A stretch of 38,862 nt of DNA, taken from assembly GCA_002337545.1 (NCBI GenBank), contig DDGE01000039.1, forward strand, positions 33,426 through 72,287. Reading direction: 5' to 3'. The position numbers and the translations under genes are program-made. Shown here one piece after another: positions 1-6,854 of the stretch. The DNA comes from Phycisphaerales bacterium UBA1910. Its GTDB lineage: Bacteria; Planctomycetota; Phycisphaerae; Phycisphaerales; UBA1924. How positions within the stretch are numbered: position 1 is the stretch's first letter; the number at the start of each line of letters is the position of its first letter. Below the pieces are notes generated by a model that worked only from the letters and a program-made list of their open reading frames with translations, searched no databases and was not told the origin of the DNA.

Positions 1-501
1 CATGATCCCCCACACACGCCTGTGTGTGACCATCTCCTGACAGAGCTCCACGATCCGATCGAGATGATCCTCAAGATCCCGCATCATGGATGGAACGATC
101 CACCCCATCGGATCGAGGAGAACCATCGCGTCCTGCCCGCCGCCCCGGGTGCACCAGTTGAGCGTGCAGACCGCGTCAGACAGCATGCCCGAGCTGCTCG
201 GTCGGATGACGAGCTGGGTGCCCTTGGCCTTCATGAGATCCTGTGCCTCGCGGGATGACCGATCGAACTCGTCCCACCCGGATTGGGACCAGGACTGCAG
301 CCAGGATCTTGCGTCAGCGTCTGGAGAGTCGCTCGCGTGCCCCGCGTCGTCGCTGAGGATGACAGCGCTGGGGATGAGATCGATCGAACCAATATCTGGA
401 TCTGAAATCGATCCACCGGTTTCGATCGCGACGATCTCATCGTTCTCGATCGGGTGGTAGACAGAGTGCCCTGAGCGTTGTTCTCGGATGAGGATGCGCA
501 T
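1..501 (-). CDS. Unrecognised protein, N-terminal part (runs off left edge)
   Basis: An open frame of 167 codons starts at an ATG at 501 and continues without a stop to base 1, so the C-terminal part lies outside the window. The protein begins MRILIREQRSGH, has an acidic, Ser-rich stretch around residues 50-65, and a more ordered part from about residue 97 containing LVIRPSSSGMLSD, VLLDPMGW and DLEDHLDRIVEL. That last part vaguely recalls the middle of TIM-barrel sugar isomerase/epimerase-like proteins, but I do not recognise a family with confidence. No convincing ribosome binding site is visible before the ATG. It is divergent from the small gene at 701, with a 199-base spacer between them. 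Confidence 0.6.
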   Translation of the reverse strand, partial: MRILIREQRSGHSVYHPIENDEIVAIETGGSISDPDIGSIDLIPSAVILSDDAGHASDSPDADARSWLQSWSQSGWDEFDRSSREAQDLMKAKGTQLVIRPSSSGMLSDAVCTLNWCTRGGGQDAMVLLDPMGWIVPSMMRDLEDHLDRIVELCQEMVTHRRVWGIM

Positions 502-594
502 GCACAACCCTATCCACACCTCATGCACGAACACGCGAAACCTGCGCTCTCAACGGACAAATTCACGGCTGCGCTGGGTCCGCGATGGTTATTC

Positions 595-665
595 CCTGCG
601 CGTTGGCGCAGGAACCTCCCGATATCGAGCGGGCACCCATGAGGGAGCAGGGCTGCTCCTGGGTG
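595..665 (+). other. Two stem-loops in the spacer before the 701 gene
   Basis: The spacer 502-700 lies between two divergent genes. It holds a perfect 7-bp stem with a GTTG loop (595-601 with 606-612). It also holds a longer interrupted stem-loop in which 634-639 pairs with 660-665 and 644-649 pairs with 654-659. Neither is followed by a T-run, so they do not look like terminators. If transcription of the 701 gene starts upstream of them, they would form a structured leader about 36 bases before its ATG. A role is inference only. No clear promoter is visible here. Confidence 0.4.
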
Positions 666-700
666 TGATTCGAAGAACTGCGTGAGTACGGAGACTCGCC

Positions 701-976
701 ATGACTGATCTGTTTTCGTGGACCCGTTCCAACACCAAGCGTGACCTGAACCGAGACGCCGCCCCTCGTGCGGAGCTCTCTATCGAACAGGTCGTCGATC
801 AGATCATCACCATCAACCGTTCCGCGACCGTGGAATACCTCAAGCAGTTCAAACGCGAATCGCTGGATAAGTACCTCGATCATCTTCTGGAAACCCAGAA
901 ACCTCGCGGCCGTGAATCCCGCTGGGATCGCCCGGGCGACGCGCCCGCGATCATGGTGCGTCGACGCGTGGCGTAG
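701..976 (+). CDS. Small conserved-looking hypothetical protein (91 aa)
   Basis: A 91-aa protein beginning MTDLFSWTRSNTKRD, with a GGAGA ribosome binding site a few bases before the ATG and a strong intrinsic terminator 48 bases after the stop. Together these make a convincing monocistronic gene. The middle (IEQVVDQIITINRSATVEYLKQF, about residues 28-50) and the following LDKYLDHLLE should be helical. The N- and C-terminal ends are rich in Arg and Asp and probably disordered. There is no signal peptide or membrane segment, so it is a cytoplasmic protein. I do not recognise the family; the size, charge and single-gene unit would fit a small regulator or nucleic-acid-associated protein, but nothing shows this directly. 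Confidence 0.75.
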   Translation: MTDLFSWTRSNTKRDLNRDAAPRAELSIEQVVDQIITINRSATVEYLKQFKRESLDKYLDHLLETQKPRGRESRWDRPGDAPAIMVRRRVA

Positions 977-1023
977 ACACCTTATATAGGCATACTGGGC
1001 GTGCAACGAACGCTCTCTCCCGT

Positions 1024-1064
1024 GTCGGGCGGATCTGTGGTGGGGTCCGCCCGACTCTCTTTTT
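1024..1064 (+). terminator. Intrinsic terminator after the 91-aa gene
   Basis: A perfect 10-bp GC-rich stem (GTCGGGCGGA at 1024-1033 pairing with TCCGCCCGAC at 1046-1055) with a 12-base loop is followed by TCTCTTTTT. This is a classic Rho-independent terminator for the gene ending at 976. Confidence 0.85.
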
Positions 1065-1105
1065 GACTCAGATCAAAAATTTGGTCCCGGCGCGGTTATC
1101 GAGTC

Positions 1106-1134
1106 TCAAGCTCCGATCGCAACTCGTCCGATAA
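1106..1134 (+). promoter_or_regulatory. Candidate sigma-28-like promoter, TolB-like gene
   Basis: TCAA (1106-1109), 17 bases, then TCCGATAA (1127-1134). The second element matches 7 of 8 positions of the FliA (sigma-28) -10 consensus GCCGATAA, and TCAA resembles the -35 TAAA. The spacer is two bases longer than in enteric FliA promoters. The same arrangement occurs in three other spacers of this window. It would give a leader of about 240 bases for the gene at 1378. The sigma assignment is inferred. Confidence 0.35.
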
Positions 1135-1305
1135 GGGGAGTTGAACGGGTCGTGCACGGCCGCGGGCGGAGCCTCGCACGCACGACGCCTGGTGTCCACC
1201 ACCACGCCCAACGGATGAACGGGCAACGGACACCCAGATACGGTTCGATCGGGCGGAGCCCGCCGACCACGGACGATCACCCCGCGGGTATGGGTCGGGG
1301 AGCAG

Positions 1306-1324
1306 CGCCGGATTTGATCCGGCG
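1306..1324. other. Perfect inverted repeat upstream of the TolB-like gene
   Basis: CGCCGGAT TTG ATCCGGCG, an 8-bp perfect stem with a 3-base loop, 53 bases before the start codon at 1378. No T-run follows. The rest of the roughly 310-base stretch 1065-1377 holds the candidate promoter at 1106-1134 and no gene I can support. It could be an operator or an mRNA structure. Confidence 0.4.
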
Positions 1325-1377
1325 TGCGTCAGCGGAGTGCCGTCATGCGCCACGCATCAAATACATCAGGGAAAACT

Positions 1378-2904
1378 ATGAACACCAAGAACCGCCGCTC
1401 GTTGCTGTGTCCTGTTCTCATGATCGCGTGCGCCGGGTCGCTCGCGGCATTGCCCGCGTGTGGCGCCAAGCGCACCGGATTCTGGAACAAGAGCAAGCAG
1501 TCCCAGATCCAGAACGAACAAGCACGCACCAGCAGCTATTTCGTCGCACACAATGAAGATGCGAAGGCAGAGCCCAAGCTCGGAGGTTCCCTCAAGAGCA
1601 ACTCCAGCGCGAGCATCGACGCGATGAGCGCGGAGGACACGAACAGCACACCCAAGACCTACCCGACACCGGAACCGCTGGAGAACACGGCACAACGCAC
1701 CGAGGTTGCATCTGGCAACACCGTGAACACGGGCAGCAAGGACAACAACCTTGGCGGAAACGCTGAGCAGCAGAACCTGCGACTGGGTACCGCCGACGCG
1801 GAAACCCCTGTCGAGCGTGAGCCGTATTTCACAAACTCCACCGAATCACCCGCGGCACTCCGCTCTGGCGACATCAGCGCCTTCGTGTACGCCAATGCGA
1901 TGGGCGTTGAGTTGCCGAGCGAATCGAACTCAGAAGCTGTCCGCGCCACTGTCAATGTTCGCCAAGTGACCAGCTCGTACGCGGGATCGGACTTTGACCC
2001 AACCGTCACGCCTGACGGGCAGTACCTCGTCTTCGCGAGCACCCAGCACCGTCCGACCGCGGATATCTATGTCAAGACCAACTCCGGTTCTGTGGTGACC
2101 CGGCTCACGGATGACCCCTCACAGGATGTCATGCCCGCAGTATCACCCGATGGAAACTACATCGCGTTCTCGTCAGATCGCACCGGTTCGTGGGATCTGT
2201 TCATCATGCCGTTTGAAGGCGGCAAGGTTGTCCAGCTCACCTCCGAGAGTGCTCACGACCTGCACCCGACCTGGTCACCCGATGGGCGTCAGGTGGCGTT
2301 CTGTCGCTTGGGTCAGCAGTCTGGCCGCTGGGAAATCTGGGTGAAAGATGTGATGAGCGATGCGGGGCCGCAGTTTGTTGGTTTCGGGCTCTTCCCTGAG
2401 TGGTGCCCAGTCTCGGGAACGGGTATCGCGGGTGCCGACCAGATCCTGTTCCAGCGTTCTCGTGAGCGTGGCGATCGGGCATTCTCAGTCTGGACCCTCG
2501 ATTACAACCCCGTTCCAGGGACCGCTGGTCGCGAAACCGAGATCGCCGCAGGCCCGAACCAGGCGCTGATCAACCCGTCCTGGTCGCCCGATGGCAAGTT
2601 CATCACCTTTGCCGCGGTCCCCAACTCCGAATCCTGGTCACAGGGCGGAACCGCTCGCCCGGAATCATCCACGATCTGGATGGTCTCAACCGAAGGTACC
2701 GGCAAAATCAAGCTCACCGACGGTGACACGATCGACCTGATGCCGGTTTGGGGGCGCAACAACGATATCTTCTTCGTGTCGAATATGGATGGCCAAGACC
2801 ACCTTTGGTCGATGGAACTATCACCAGCCATCCGCGCGGCGAGCGTCACCATGCCTGATATCGCAAACTCATTCGCCACGGTTCCGACCGAGGGCAACGA
2901 ATAA
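1378..2904 (+). CDS. TolB-like beta-propeller lipoprotein (PD40 repeats)
   Basis: A 508-aa protein. The start at 1378 (MNTKNRRSLL) is chosen because AGGGA precedes it and it gives a clean lipoprotein signal peptide: basic residues, a hydrophobic core, then lipobox LPAC with the acylated Cys at residue 28. Residues about 30-185 are polar and low in complexity, probably a flexible linker. From about residue 190 there are WD40-like (PD40) blades of the TolB type, seen as FDPTVTPDGQYLVFAS, MPAVSPDGNYIAFSSDR, HPTWSPDGRQVAF and NPSWSPDGKFITFA. Such propellers bind proteins in the periplasm. It is not a canonical TolB: it is lipid-anchored, and no tol-pal genes are nearby. The neighbour 115 bases downstream is another lipoprotein, so both may belong to one envelope unit. 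Confidence 0.9.
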   Translation: MNTKNRRSLLCPVLMIACAGSLAALPACGAKRTGFWNKSKQSQIQNEQARTSSYFVAHNEDAKAEPKLGGSLKSNSSASIDAMSAEDTNSTPKTYPTPEPLENTAQRTEVASGNTVNTGSKDNNLGGNAEQQNLRLGTADAETPVEREPYFTNSTESPAALRSGDISAFVYANAMGVELPSESNSEAVRATVNVRQVTSSYAGSDFDPTVTPDGQYLVFASTQHRPTADIYVKTNSGSVVTRLTDDPSQDVMPAVSPDGNYIAFSSDRTGSWDLFIMPFEGGKVVQLTSESAHDLHPTWSPDGRQVAFCRLGQQSGRWEIWVKDVMSDAGPQFVGFGLFPEWCPVSGTGIAGADQILFQRSRERGDRAFSVWTLDYNPVPGTAGRETEIAAGPNQALINPSWSPDGKFITFAAVPNSESWSQGGTARPESSTIWMVSTEGTGKIKLTDGDTIDLMPVWGRNNDIFFVSNMDGQDHLWSMELSPAIRAASVTMPDIANSFATVPTEGNE

Positions 2905-2920
2905 ACCCACCCACCCGCTC

Positions 2921-2966
2921 GGCGTGATGAAAATCACGCCCGGCGTTTCCCGGGGCTCGATGCCCC
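2921..2966 (+). other. GAAA-tetraloop hairpin plus second hairpin between lipoprotein genes
   Basis: GGCGTGAT GAAA ATCACGCC (2921-2940) is a perfect 8-bp stem capped by a GNRA-type GAAA tetraloop, 16 bases after the stop of the TolB-like gene. A second stem, GGGGC TCGAT GCCCC, follows at 2952-2966. Only GTTTCCC follows the first hairpin, so it is at best a weak terminator. It may stabilise the 3' end of the upstream mRNA or separate expression of the two genes. Confidence 0.5.
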
Positions 2967-3019
2967 ACGACGATACTCGGACGGGAACGGACGCCCGTCT
3001 CAGACTTTGGCAGGACGCC

Positions 3020-3814
3020 ATGACAAGTGCACAGACCATGCTCAACCGGGTGATCACGATCGCGATGCTCGCGTCGATGCTCGTGGTTCATACCGCGTGC
3101 TCGATGACAAAGGAACGAGATCCCCTGACTCCTCCCGGCGTGATCGTCTCACCATACGATGCGACGCAGGGTGATGTCCTCTGGGCGGTGATCCCACCGC
3201 TCAACGAATCCGGGACCTCGATCGCGGATCCCAATGAGGTCGGGGACGCGATCGTCGCTGCGGTTCAACAGATCCGCGGCGTTCGCTGCCTCCCACTCAA
3301 CCGAACCATCGACGCGATGCGTTCACTCGGTTTCCTGGGCGGGATTGAGACATCGAGCGATGCGCACCAGATCGCGGAATACCTTGGTGCGGATGGGGTC
3401 CTTGTTGGTTCGATTACCGCCTACGACCCATATGACCCACCAACACTGGGGCTCGCACTGGCGCTGTACGCCAAGCCAGGTGCGATGGCACAGACCACAA
3501 GCGCTTCGCTTGATACCCGAGCACTCACCAGCGCATTCAGCGACTTTGGAACCACCGCCAGGCACAACTTTGCGGGCCAGCCCGTATCTGTTGTCAGCGA
3601 GCACCTCGACGGACGAAACCATGAGGTGCAGTACGCGGCCCGAGCGTACGCAGAGGGTCGCAGTGAACGACAAAGCGCGATGCAATGGCGCATCTACCTT
3701 GCGAGCATGGATCTGTACACACAGTTCGCCGCCCACCACACGGTTGGTCGGTTGATCGACGAGGAATGGCTCCGGCTCGCGCGGCAACCCGCGAGCGAAG
3801 GGGCGTACGACTGA
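3020..3814 (+). CDS. Putative lipoprotein, unknown function (264 aa)
   Basis: The start at 3020 is preferred: AGGA lies just before it, and the product then starts with a short n-region and a hydrophobic stretch (VITIAMLASMLVV) ending at Cys27 in VHTAC. The His at -3 is unusual for a lipobox, so lipidation is likely but not certain. The mature part contains ILWAVIPPLNES-like and GDAIVAAVQQIRGVRCLPLNRTIDAM segments and LGADGVLVGSITAYDPYDPP. This pattern recalls lipoproteins of the CsgG/GNA1162-like type, whose core binds or assembles under the outer membrane, but similarity is only by eye. It follows the TolB-like lipoprotein gene in the same direction. The C-terminal 60 residues are probably helical (YAEGRSERQSAMQWRIYL). 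Confidence 0.75.
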   Translation: MTSAQTMLNRVITIAMLASMLVVHTACSMTKERDPLTPPGVIVSPYDATQGDVLWAVIPPLNESGTSIADPNEVGDAIVAAVQQIRGVRCLPLNRTIDAMRSLGFLGGIETSSDAHQIAEYLGADGVLVGSITAYDPYDPPTLGLALALYAKPGAMAQTTSASLDTRALTSAFSDFGTTARHNFAGQPVSVVSEHLDGRNHEVQYAARAYAEGRSERQSAMQWRIYLASMDLYTQFAAHHTVGRLIDEEWLRLARQPASEGAYD

Positions 3815-3824
3815 ACGGGGCCTG

Positions 3825-3843
3825 TGCTCCGGGAAACGGAGCA
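3825..3843 (+). promoter_or_regulatory. Hairpin covering the ribosome binding site of the 3848 gene
   Basis: TGCTCCG GGAAA CGGAGCA is a perfect 7-bp stem with a 5-base loop. The GGAG that would serve as the ribosome binding site for the GTG at 3848 (six bases downstream) lies in the 3' arm of the stem at 3838-3841. If formed, the hairpin would hide the site and lower translation. It also follows the lipoprotein stop codon by 10 bases, so it could be a weak terminator, although no T-run follows. Confidence 0.45.
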
Positions 3844-3847
3844 TGAT

Positions 3848-4123
3848 GTGAACCCGGATCAGCACTCTCCAAATACCACCCACACGGATCGGAGCGATCG
3901 TGCTCACGACGATGTCGTGTGTGTGACACTCCAACGCCCCCCTCATTTCTGGCGATTCGCATGCTCATCCGATGGTGCGGGCGAGTTGCTTGAGCAACTG
4001 GCGGACCTTGCGGACAACCCCAACACGACCCTGACATGGGACGATGCTGAACGCATCGCGTCCGAAATTGTTGTGCATCATCATCTCGATCCGCCTTCAG
4101 AGGGGTCCTCGAAAGCCCGATAG
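3848..4123 (+). CDS. Small hypothetical protein (91 aa)
   Basis: An open frame beginning at GTG 3848 (GGAG six bases upstream) or at an in-frame GTG at 3824. The first 25 residues are His/Asp/Thr-rich and probably disordered. The remainder, with VVCVTLQRPPHFWRF, GELLEQLADLADNP and DDAERIASEIVVHHHL, looks folded (a short strand, then helices). There is no signal peptide. It sits 65 bases before the recombinase gene on the same strand and may be cotranscribed. No family recognised. That it is a real gene rests on the clean frame, position and composition. Confidence 0.55.
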   Translation: MNPDQHSPNTTHTDRSDRAHDDVVCVTLQRPPHFWRFACSSDGAGELLEQLADLADNPNTTLTWDDAERIASEIVVHHHLDPPSEGSSKAR

Positions 4124-4188
4124 CACAACCAGACAGATCACACAGCCACTTTTATCAACGCCTACGGGCGGATCGCCGGAGCATACGC

Positions 4189-5214
4189 ATGACCACGCTG
4201 CCGATTACTGACGAGTTCGCGAGTTACCTCACCGACGAGCGTCACTTCTCCCCCTACACCGCTCGTTGCTATGGCGCGGATCTGCGTCAGTACATCGAGT
4301 ACATCGTGAATGACACAGGCATTCGTATCGATCAGGACGCGGAGCAGCACGCGCTGAACTCCCGCAAGTCTCCCGGCGGCGATGTTGCCGGCACAATCGA
4401 CCGCCCTACTGTTTCCAACATCATCTGCGACGCGGACGCGGACCTGATTCGTGCCTACCTGGGATTCCTGGGTGAGCAGAGTTATTCCCCCGCAACGATG
4501 GCGAGGAAGATCGCGACCCTGCGCTCCTTCTACAAGTGGGGTCACCGTCACGGGTACACCAAAACCAACCCGATGACCCTGATCCGAACTCCCCGCCAGT
4601 CCAAGCGACTGCCCAAAGCGATCACGATCGAGCAGATCGAGCGTCTCCTCGCGGCACCCAACGAGCACGATGTCCTCGGGCGTCGGGATCGCGCGATGCT
4701 TGAGACCCTGTACTCAACAGGCATCCGTGTCTCCGAACTCGTCGGGCTGAATCATGATGATCTCGACTTTGAGAACGAGGCGATGCATGTCCGAGGCAAG
4801 GGACGCAAAGAACGCATCGTCCCACTCGGTTCGCACGCTCTGAACGCGATCCGTCGGTATATCGAGCTTATGAGCAACGACTCCAAGTTTGGACCTATCT
4901 GGTCGAACCGACACAGCGCGGATGATGTGCTCCCACTGTTCCTCAACAAGCATGGCAAGCGTCTCTCCTCGAGGAGTGTCCGCCGGAAGCTCGATAAGTA
5001 TCTGCGTGCGGTTGGTCTCGATCCAACGATTTCCCCACACACGCTCCGTCACTCATTCGCGACACATCTGCTCGACAACGGCGCAGATCTGCGGAGTGTC
5101 CAAGAGCTGCTCGGGCATCAGTCACTCTCGACCACACAGGTTTACACACATCTGTCTACCTCGCGTGTCGAAGACGCATACAAAGACGCACATCCGCGAG
5201 CGGAAGCGGGTTGA
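4189..5214 (+). CDS. xerC: Tyrosine recombinase, XerC/XerD type
   Basis: A 341-aa tyrosine recombinase. It has an N-terminal SAM-like DNA-binding domain (about residues 5-125, ending SFYKWGHRHGYTKTNPM) and a C-terminal catalytic domain with all expected residues: Arg180 in STGIRVSEL, Lys204 in RGKGRKER, His284 and Arg287 in HTLRHSFATHL, His310 in LLGHQSLSTTQ and the nucleophile Tyr319 in VYTHL. Xer recombinases resolve chromosome dimers at dif. It is about 40 residues longer than usual XerC/D (about 300 aa); the extra length is an insertion at about residues 43-80 in the N-terminal domain. XerC versus XerD cannot be decided from sequence alone. GGAG lies 7 bases before the ATG. No attachment site or integron cassettes are seen nearby, which argues for the housekeeping role. 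Confidence 0.92.
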   Translation: MTTLPITDEFASYLTDERHFSPYTARCYGADLRQYIEYIVNDTGIRIDQDAEQHALNSRKSPGGDVAGTIDRPTVSNIICDADADLIRAYLGFLGEQSYSPATMARKIATLRSFYKWGHRHGYTKTNPMTLIRTPRQSKRLPKAITIEQIERLLAAPNEHDVLGRRDRAMLETLYSTGIRVSELVGLNHDDLDFENEAMHVRGKGRKERIVPLGSHALNAIRRYIELMSNDSKFGPIWSNRHSADDVLPLFLNKHGKRLSSRSVRRKLDKYLRAVGLDPTISPHTLRHSFATHLLDNGADLRSVQELLGHQSLSTTQVYTHLSTSRVEDAYKDAHPRAEAG

Positions 5215-5229
5215 TCAACGACGAACCGG

Positions 5230-5703
5230 TTACGAACCAACCAACGCCTCGAGCATCGCTCGGGGCGTTTTTTGATGGACGGGCACATGCACCTCAGGCG
5301 CAACCTCGACGAGCGGGATGAGCACAAAGTCCCGTTCGTGCAAACGCGGGTGCGGGACGCATAGGCCGGGTTCGTTGATGATTTGATCTGCGTAGATCAG
5401 CAGATCCAGATCGAGCGTGCGGGGACCCCATCGTCTCTCACGCGTTCGGTCGCGTCCGAAATCCTGCTCGATCGAGAGCAGGTCTTCAAGCAGCTCGCGT
5501 GGAGATCGTCTTGTTCGCACATGGGCAGCGGCGTTGAGATATGGCCCCTGCCCCTCCGGGCCAACGGGTTCCGTCTCGATGATCGAGGAGGACTTGACGA
5601 GATGAGTCCCCTCGATCGTATCGATCGCCTCGAGTGCTCCGCGGATGTTGGATGCGCGGTCTCCCAGGTTCGAGCCGAGTGCGATGTACGCGTCGAGTAG
5701 CAT
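5230..5703 (-). CDS. folK: 2-amino-4-hydroxy-6-hydroxymethyldihydropteridine pyrophosphokinase
   Basis: HPPK transfers pyrophosphate from ATP to 6-hydroxymethyl-7,8-dihydropterin in folate synthesis, in the cytoplasm. The 157-aa product has family-typical length and motifs: GSNLGDR (residues 10-16), ETEPVGPEGQGPYLN (43-57), the signature RRWGPRTLDLDLL with the metal-binding Asp98 and Asp100, and HPRLHERDFVLIPL (118-131). The ATG at 5703 is chosen over the adjacent GTG at 5706; neither has a strong ribosome binding site. It lies 104 bases downstream of fliA but is separated from it by a terminator, so it probably has its own or read-through expression. No other folate genes are in the window. 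Confidence 0.93.
   Translation of the reverse strand: MLLDAYIALGSNLGDRASNIRGALEAIDTIEGTHLVKSSSIIETEPVGPEGQGPYLNAAAHVRTRRSPRELLEDLLSIEQDFGRDRTRERRWGPRTLDLDLLIYADQIINEPGLCVPHPRLHERDFVLIPLVEVAPEVHVPVHQKTPRAMLEALVGS
5244..5273 (+). terminator. Intrinsic terminator of the recombinase gene, inside folK
   Basis: ACGCCTCGAGC ATC GCTCGGGGCGT forms an 11-bp stem with one T-G wobble, followed by TTTTTT. It ends plus-strand transcription 30 bases after the recombinase stop. The element lies entirely within the last codons of folK on the opposite strand (stop at 5230-5232), so the two genes share these bases. Confidence 0.85.
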
Positions 5704-5752
5704 CACCCAGTGAATGCGTTCGACGGTATGAGTTCAAGCGTGAGGGCCCAAA

Positions 5753-5779
5753 GAAAAACCGGCCTAACGAAGGGCCGGT
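5753..5779 (-). terminator. Intrinsic terminator after fliA
   Basis: On the minus strand ACCGGCC, an 8-base loop and GGCCGGT (5758-5779) are followed by a T-run (TTTTTC). It sits 28 bases after the fliA stop codon and marks the downstream end of the flagellar cluster, separating it from folK. Confidence 0.85.
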
Positions 5780-5807
5780 CGAGAGAGAGTCTGAAATGAC
5801 ACTTCGA

Positions 5808-6662
5808 TTAGTGCGAACGCATTGGCTCAAGCTCCCGCATACGGTGCTGCATTTGAGCCTTGAGCCGTGCGAGGATTGATGAGTGCATCTGCGATACGCG
5901 CGATTCGGATAGATCGAGCGTGGTACCGATTTCCTTCATCGTCATGCCTTCATAGTAATAGAGCACGATGATGAGACGCTCGGCACGGGTAAGGCCCTTG
6001 GTCATCAGTTCCTTGAGGTCCTGACGCTGGATGAGCTTGACGGGGCTTTCCTGGGCCTCGTCCTTGATGACATCGATTTCGCGGAGTTCGCGAGAGCCCT
6101 CGGACTGGTAGCATTTGCGGGTGATGCTCGTCACAGCGACGGCAGACGAGTCCCGCTTGTACTTCACGAACTCGTTCTTGTCGATTTCGAGGCGATTGGC
6201 GATTTCTTTATCCGTCGCCTTTCGACCGATCTCCATCTGGATCTGCTGCTTCGCGGCTTCGACCTTGGATGTGCGGTGGCGTACAAGACGCGGAACCCAG
6301 TCCATCGAACGCAGCTCGTCGAGAATCGCGCCGCGGATACGCGGAGCGCAGTAGGTCTCAAACTTGACACCGCGATCGAGATCGTATGCATCGATCGCGT
6401 CCATCAAACCGAATAGCCCTGCGGACATCAGGTCCTCAAGATCCACTTCATCGGGGAGGCGCTGATAGATACGCTCTGCGTTGTAACGCACGAGGTGGAG
6501 GAATCGTTCGATGATGAAGTTGCGAAGCTCCTCGTCTGGATTCGATTGGTACATCGTCCAGACTTCGGGCATCTCGATATCATCGAAACGAGAAGGAAGA
6601 TTGCTGGATGTCGCGTGTTGCGCGCTTTGGCGCGATGAGAACTTTGATCTCATGGCTGTCAT
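5808..6662 (-). CDS. fliA: Flagellar sigma factor FliA/WhiG type (sigma-28)
   Basis: A 284-aa alternative sigma factor directing RNA polymerase to flagellar promoters. The ATG at 6662 is chosen because AAGGAG lies 7 bases before it. Region 2 is at about residues 50-122 (DLEDLMSAGLFGLMDAIDAYD, then FETYCAPRIRGAILDELRSM). Region 3 is about 123-190 (WVPRLVRHRTSKVEAAKQQ, ATDKEIANRLEI). Region 4 with its helix-turn-helix is 222-272 (LTRAERLIIVLYYYEG, MKEIGTTLDLSESRVSQMHSS). The whole resembles FliA/SigD/WhiG. It is 30-40 residues longer than enteric FliA because of a polar N-terminal extension. It has its own likely promoter at 6817-6845. No anti-sigma factor FlgM is seen in the window. Confidence 0.93.
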   Translation of the reverse strand: MTAMRSKFSSRQSAQHATSSNLPSRFDDIEMPEVWTMYQSNPDEELRNFIIERFLHLVRYNAERIYQRLPDEVDLEDLMSAGLFGLMDAIDAYDLDRGVKFETYCAPRIRGAILDELRSMDWVPRLVRHRTSKVEAAKQQIQMEIGRKATDKEIANRLEIDKNEFVKYKRDSSAVAVTSITRKCYQSEGSRELREIDVIKDEAQESPVKLIQRQDLKELMTKGLTRAERLIIVLYYYEGMTMKEIGTTLDLSESRVSQMHSSILARLKAQMQHRMRELEPMRSH

Positions 6663-6816
6663 CGGTCGGCTCCTTGACCATTGACACACACGATTGAGCG
6701 TGTGATCTGTCCCCCGGCCGCGACACTGACCTGTGTCCGATATCAAGAACTGAAATCGACCGGGAAGTACTGAAACTATGCAGGGCGATCCTTGCCCATA
6801 ACTGTTACGAGTATAT

Positions 6817-6845
6817 CTATTACACGATATGGTTGTGCCCGTCAA
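6817..6845 (-). promoter_or_regulatory. Housekeeping-type promoter upstream of fliA
   Basis: On the minus strand TTGACG (6840-6845) and TAATAG (6817-6822) are separated by exactly 17 bases. This matches the -35/-10 layout of a sigma-70 promoter. It would give a leader of about 150 bases containing a small hairpin (CACACG at 6687-6692 with CGTGTG at 6699-6704). It suggests fliA can be expressed separately from the genes upstream. Confidence 0.5.
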
Positions 6846-6854
6846 CGATCACTT

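Noticed and set aside
1286..1345. A tRNA-like T-arm (GCCGG, 7-base loop ATCAAAT, CCGGC) on the minus strand
   Set aside because: The loop lacks the normal TTC start, and no matching acceptor stem, D arm or anticodon arm lies at the right distance. It is better explained as a simple hairpin.
1152..1556. Open frames on both strands between the terminator at 1064 and the TolB-like gene
   Set aside because: They have no ribosome binding site, Arg/Pro/His-rich composition typical of shadow frames in high-G+C DNA, and overlap a well-supported gene.
4189..5214. The tyrosine recombinase as an integrase of a mobile element
   Set aside because: No direct repeats, tRNA, excisionase or phage genes flank it, and its motifs and setting fit a housekeeping Xer protein.
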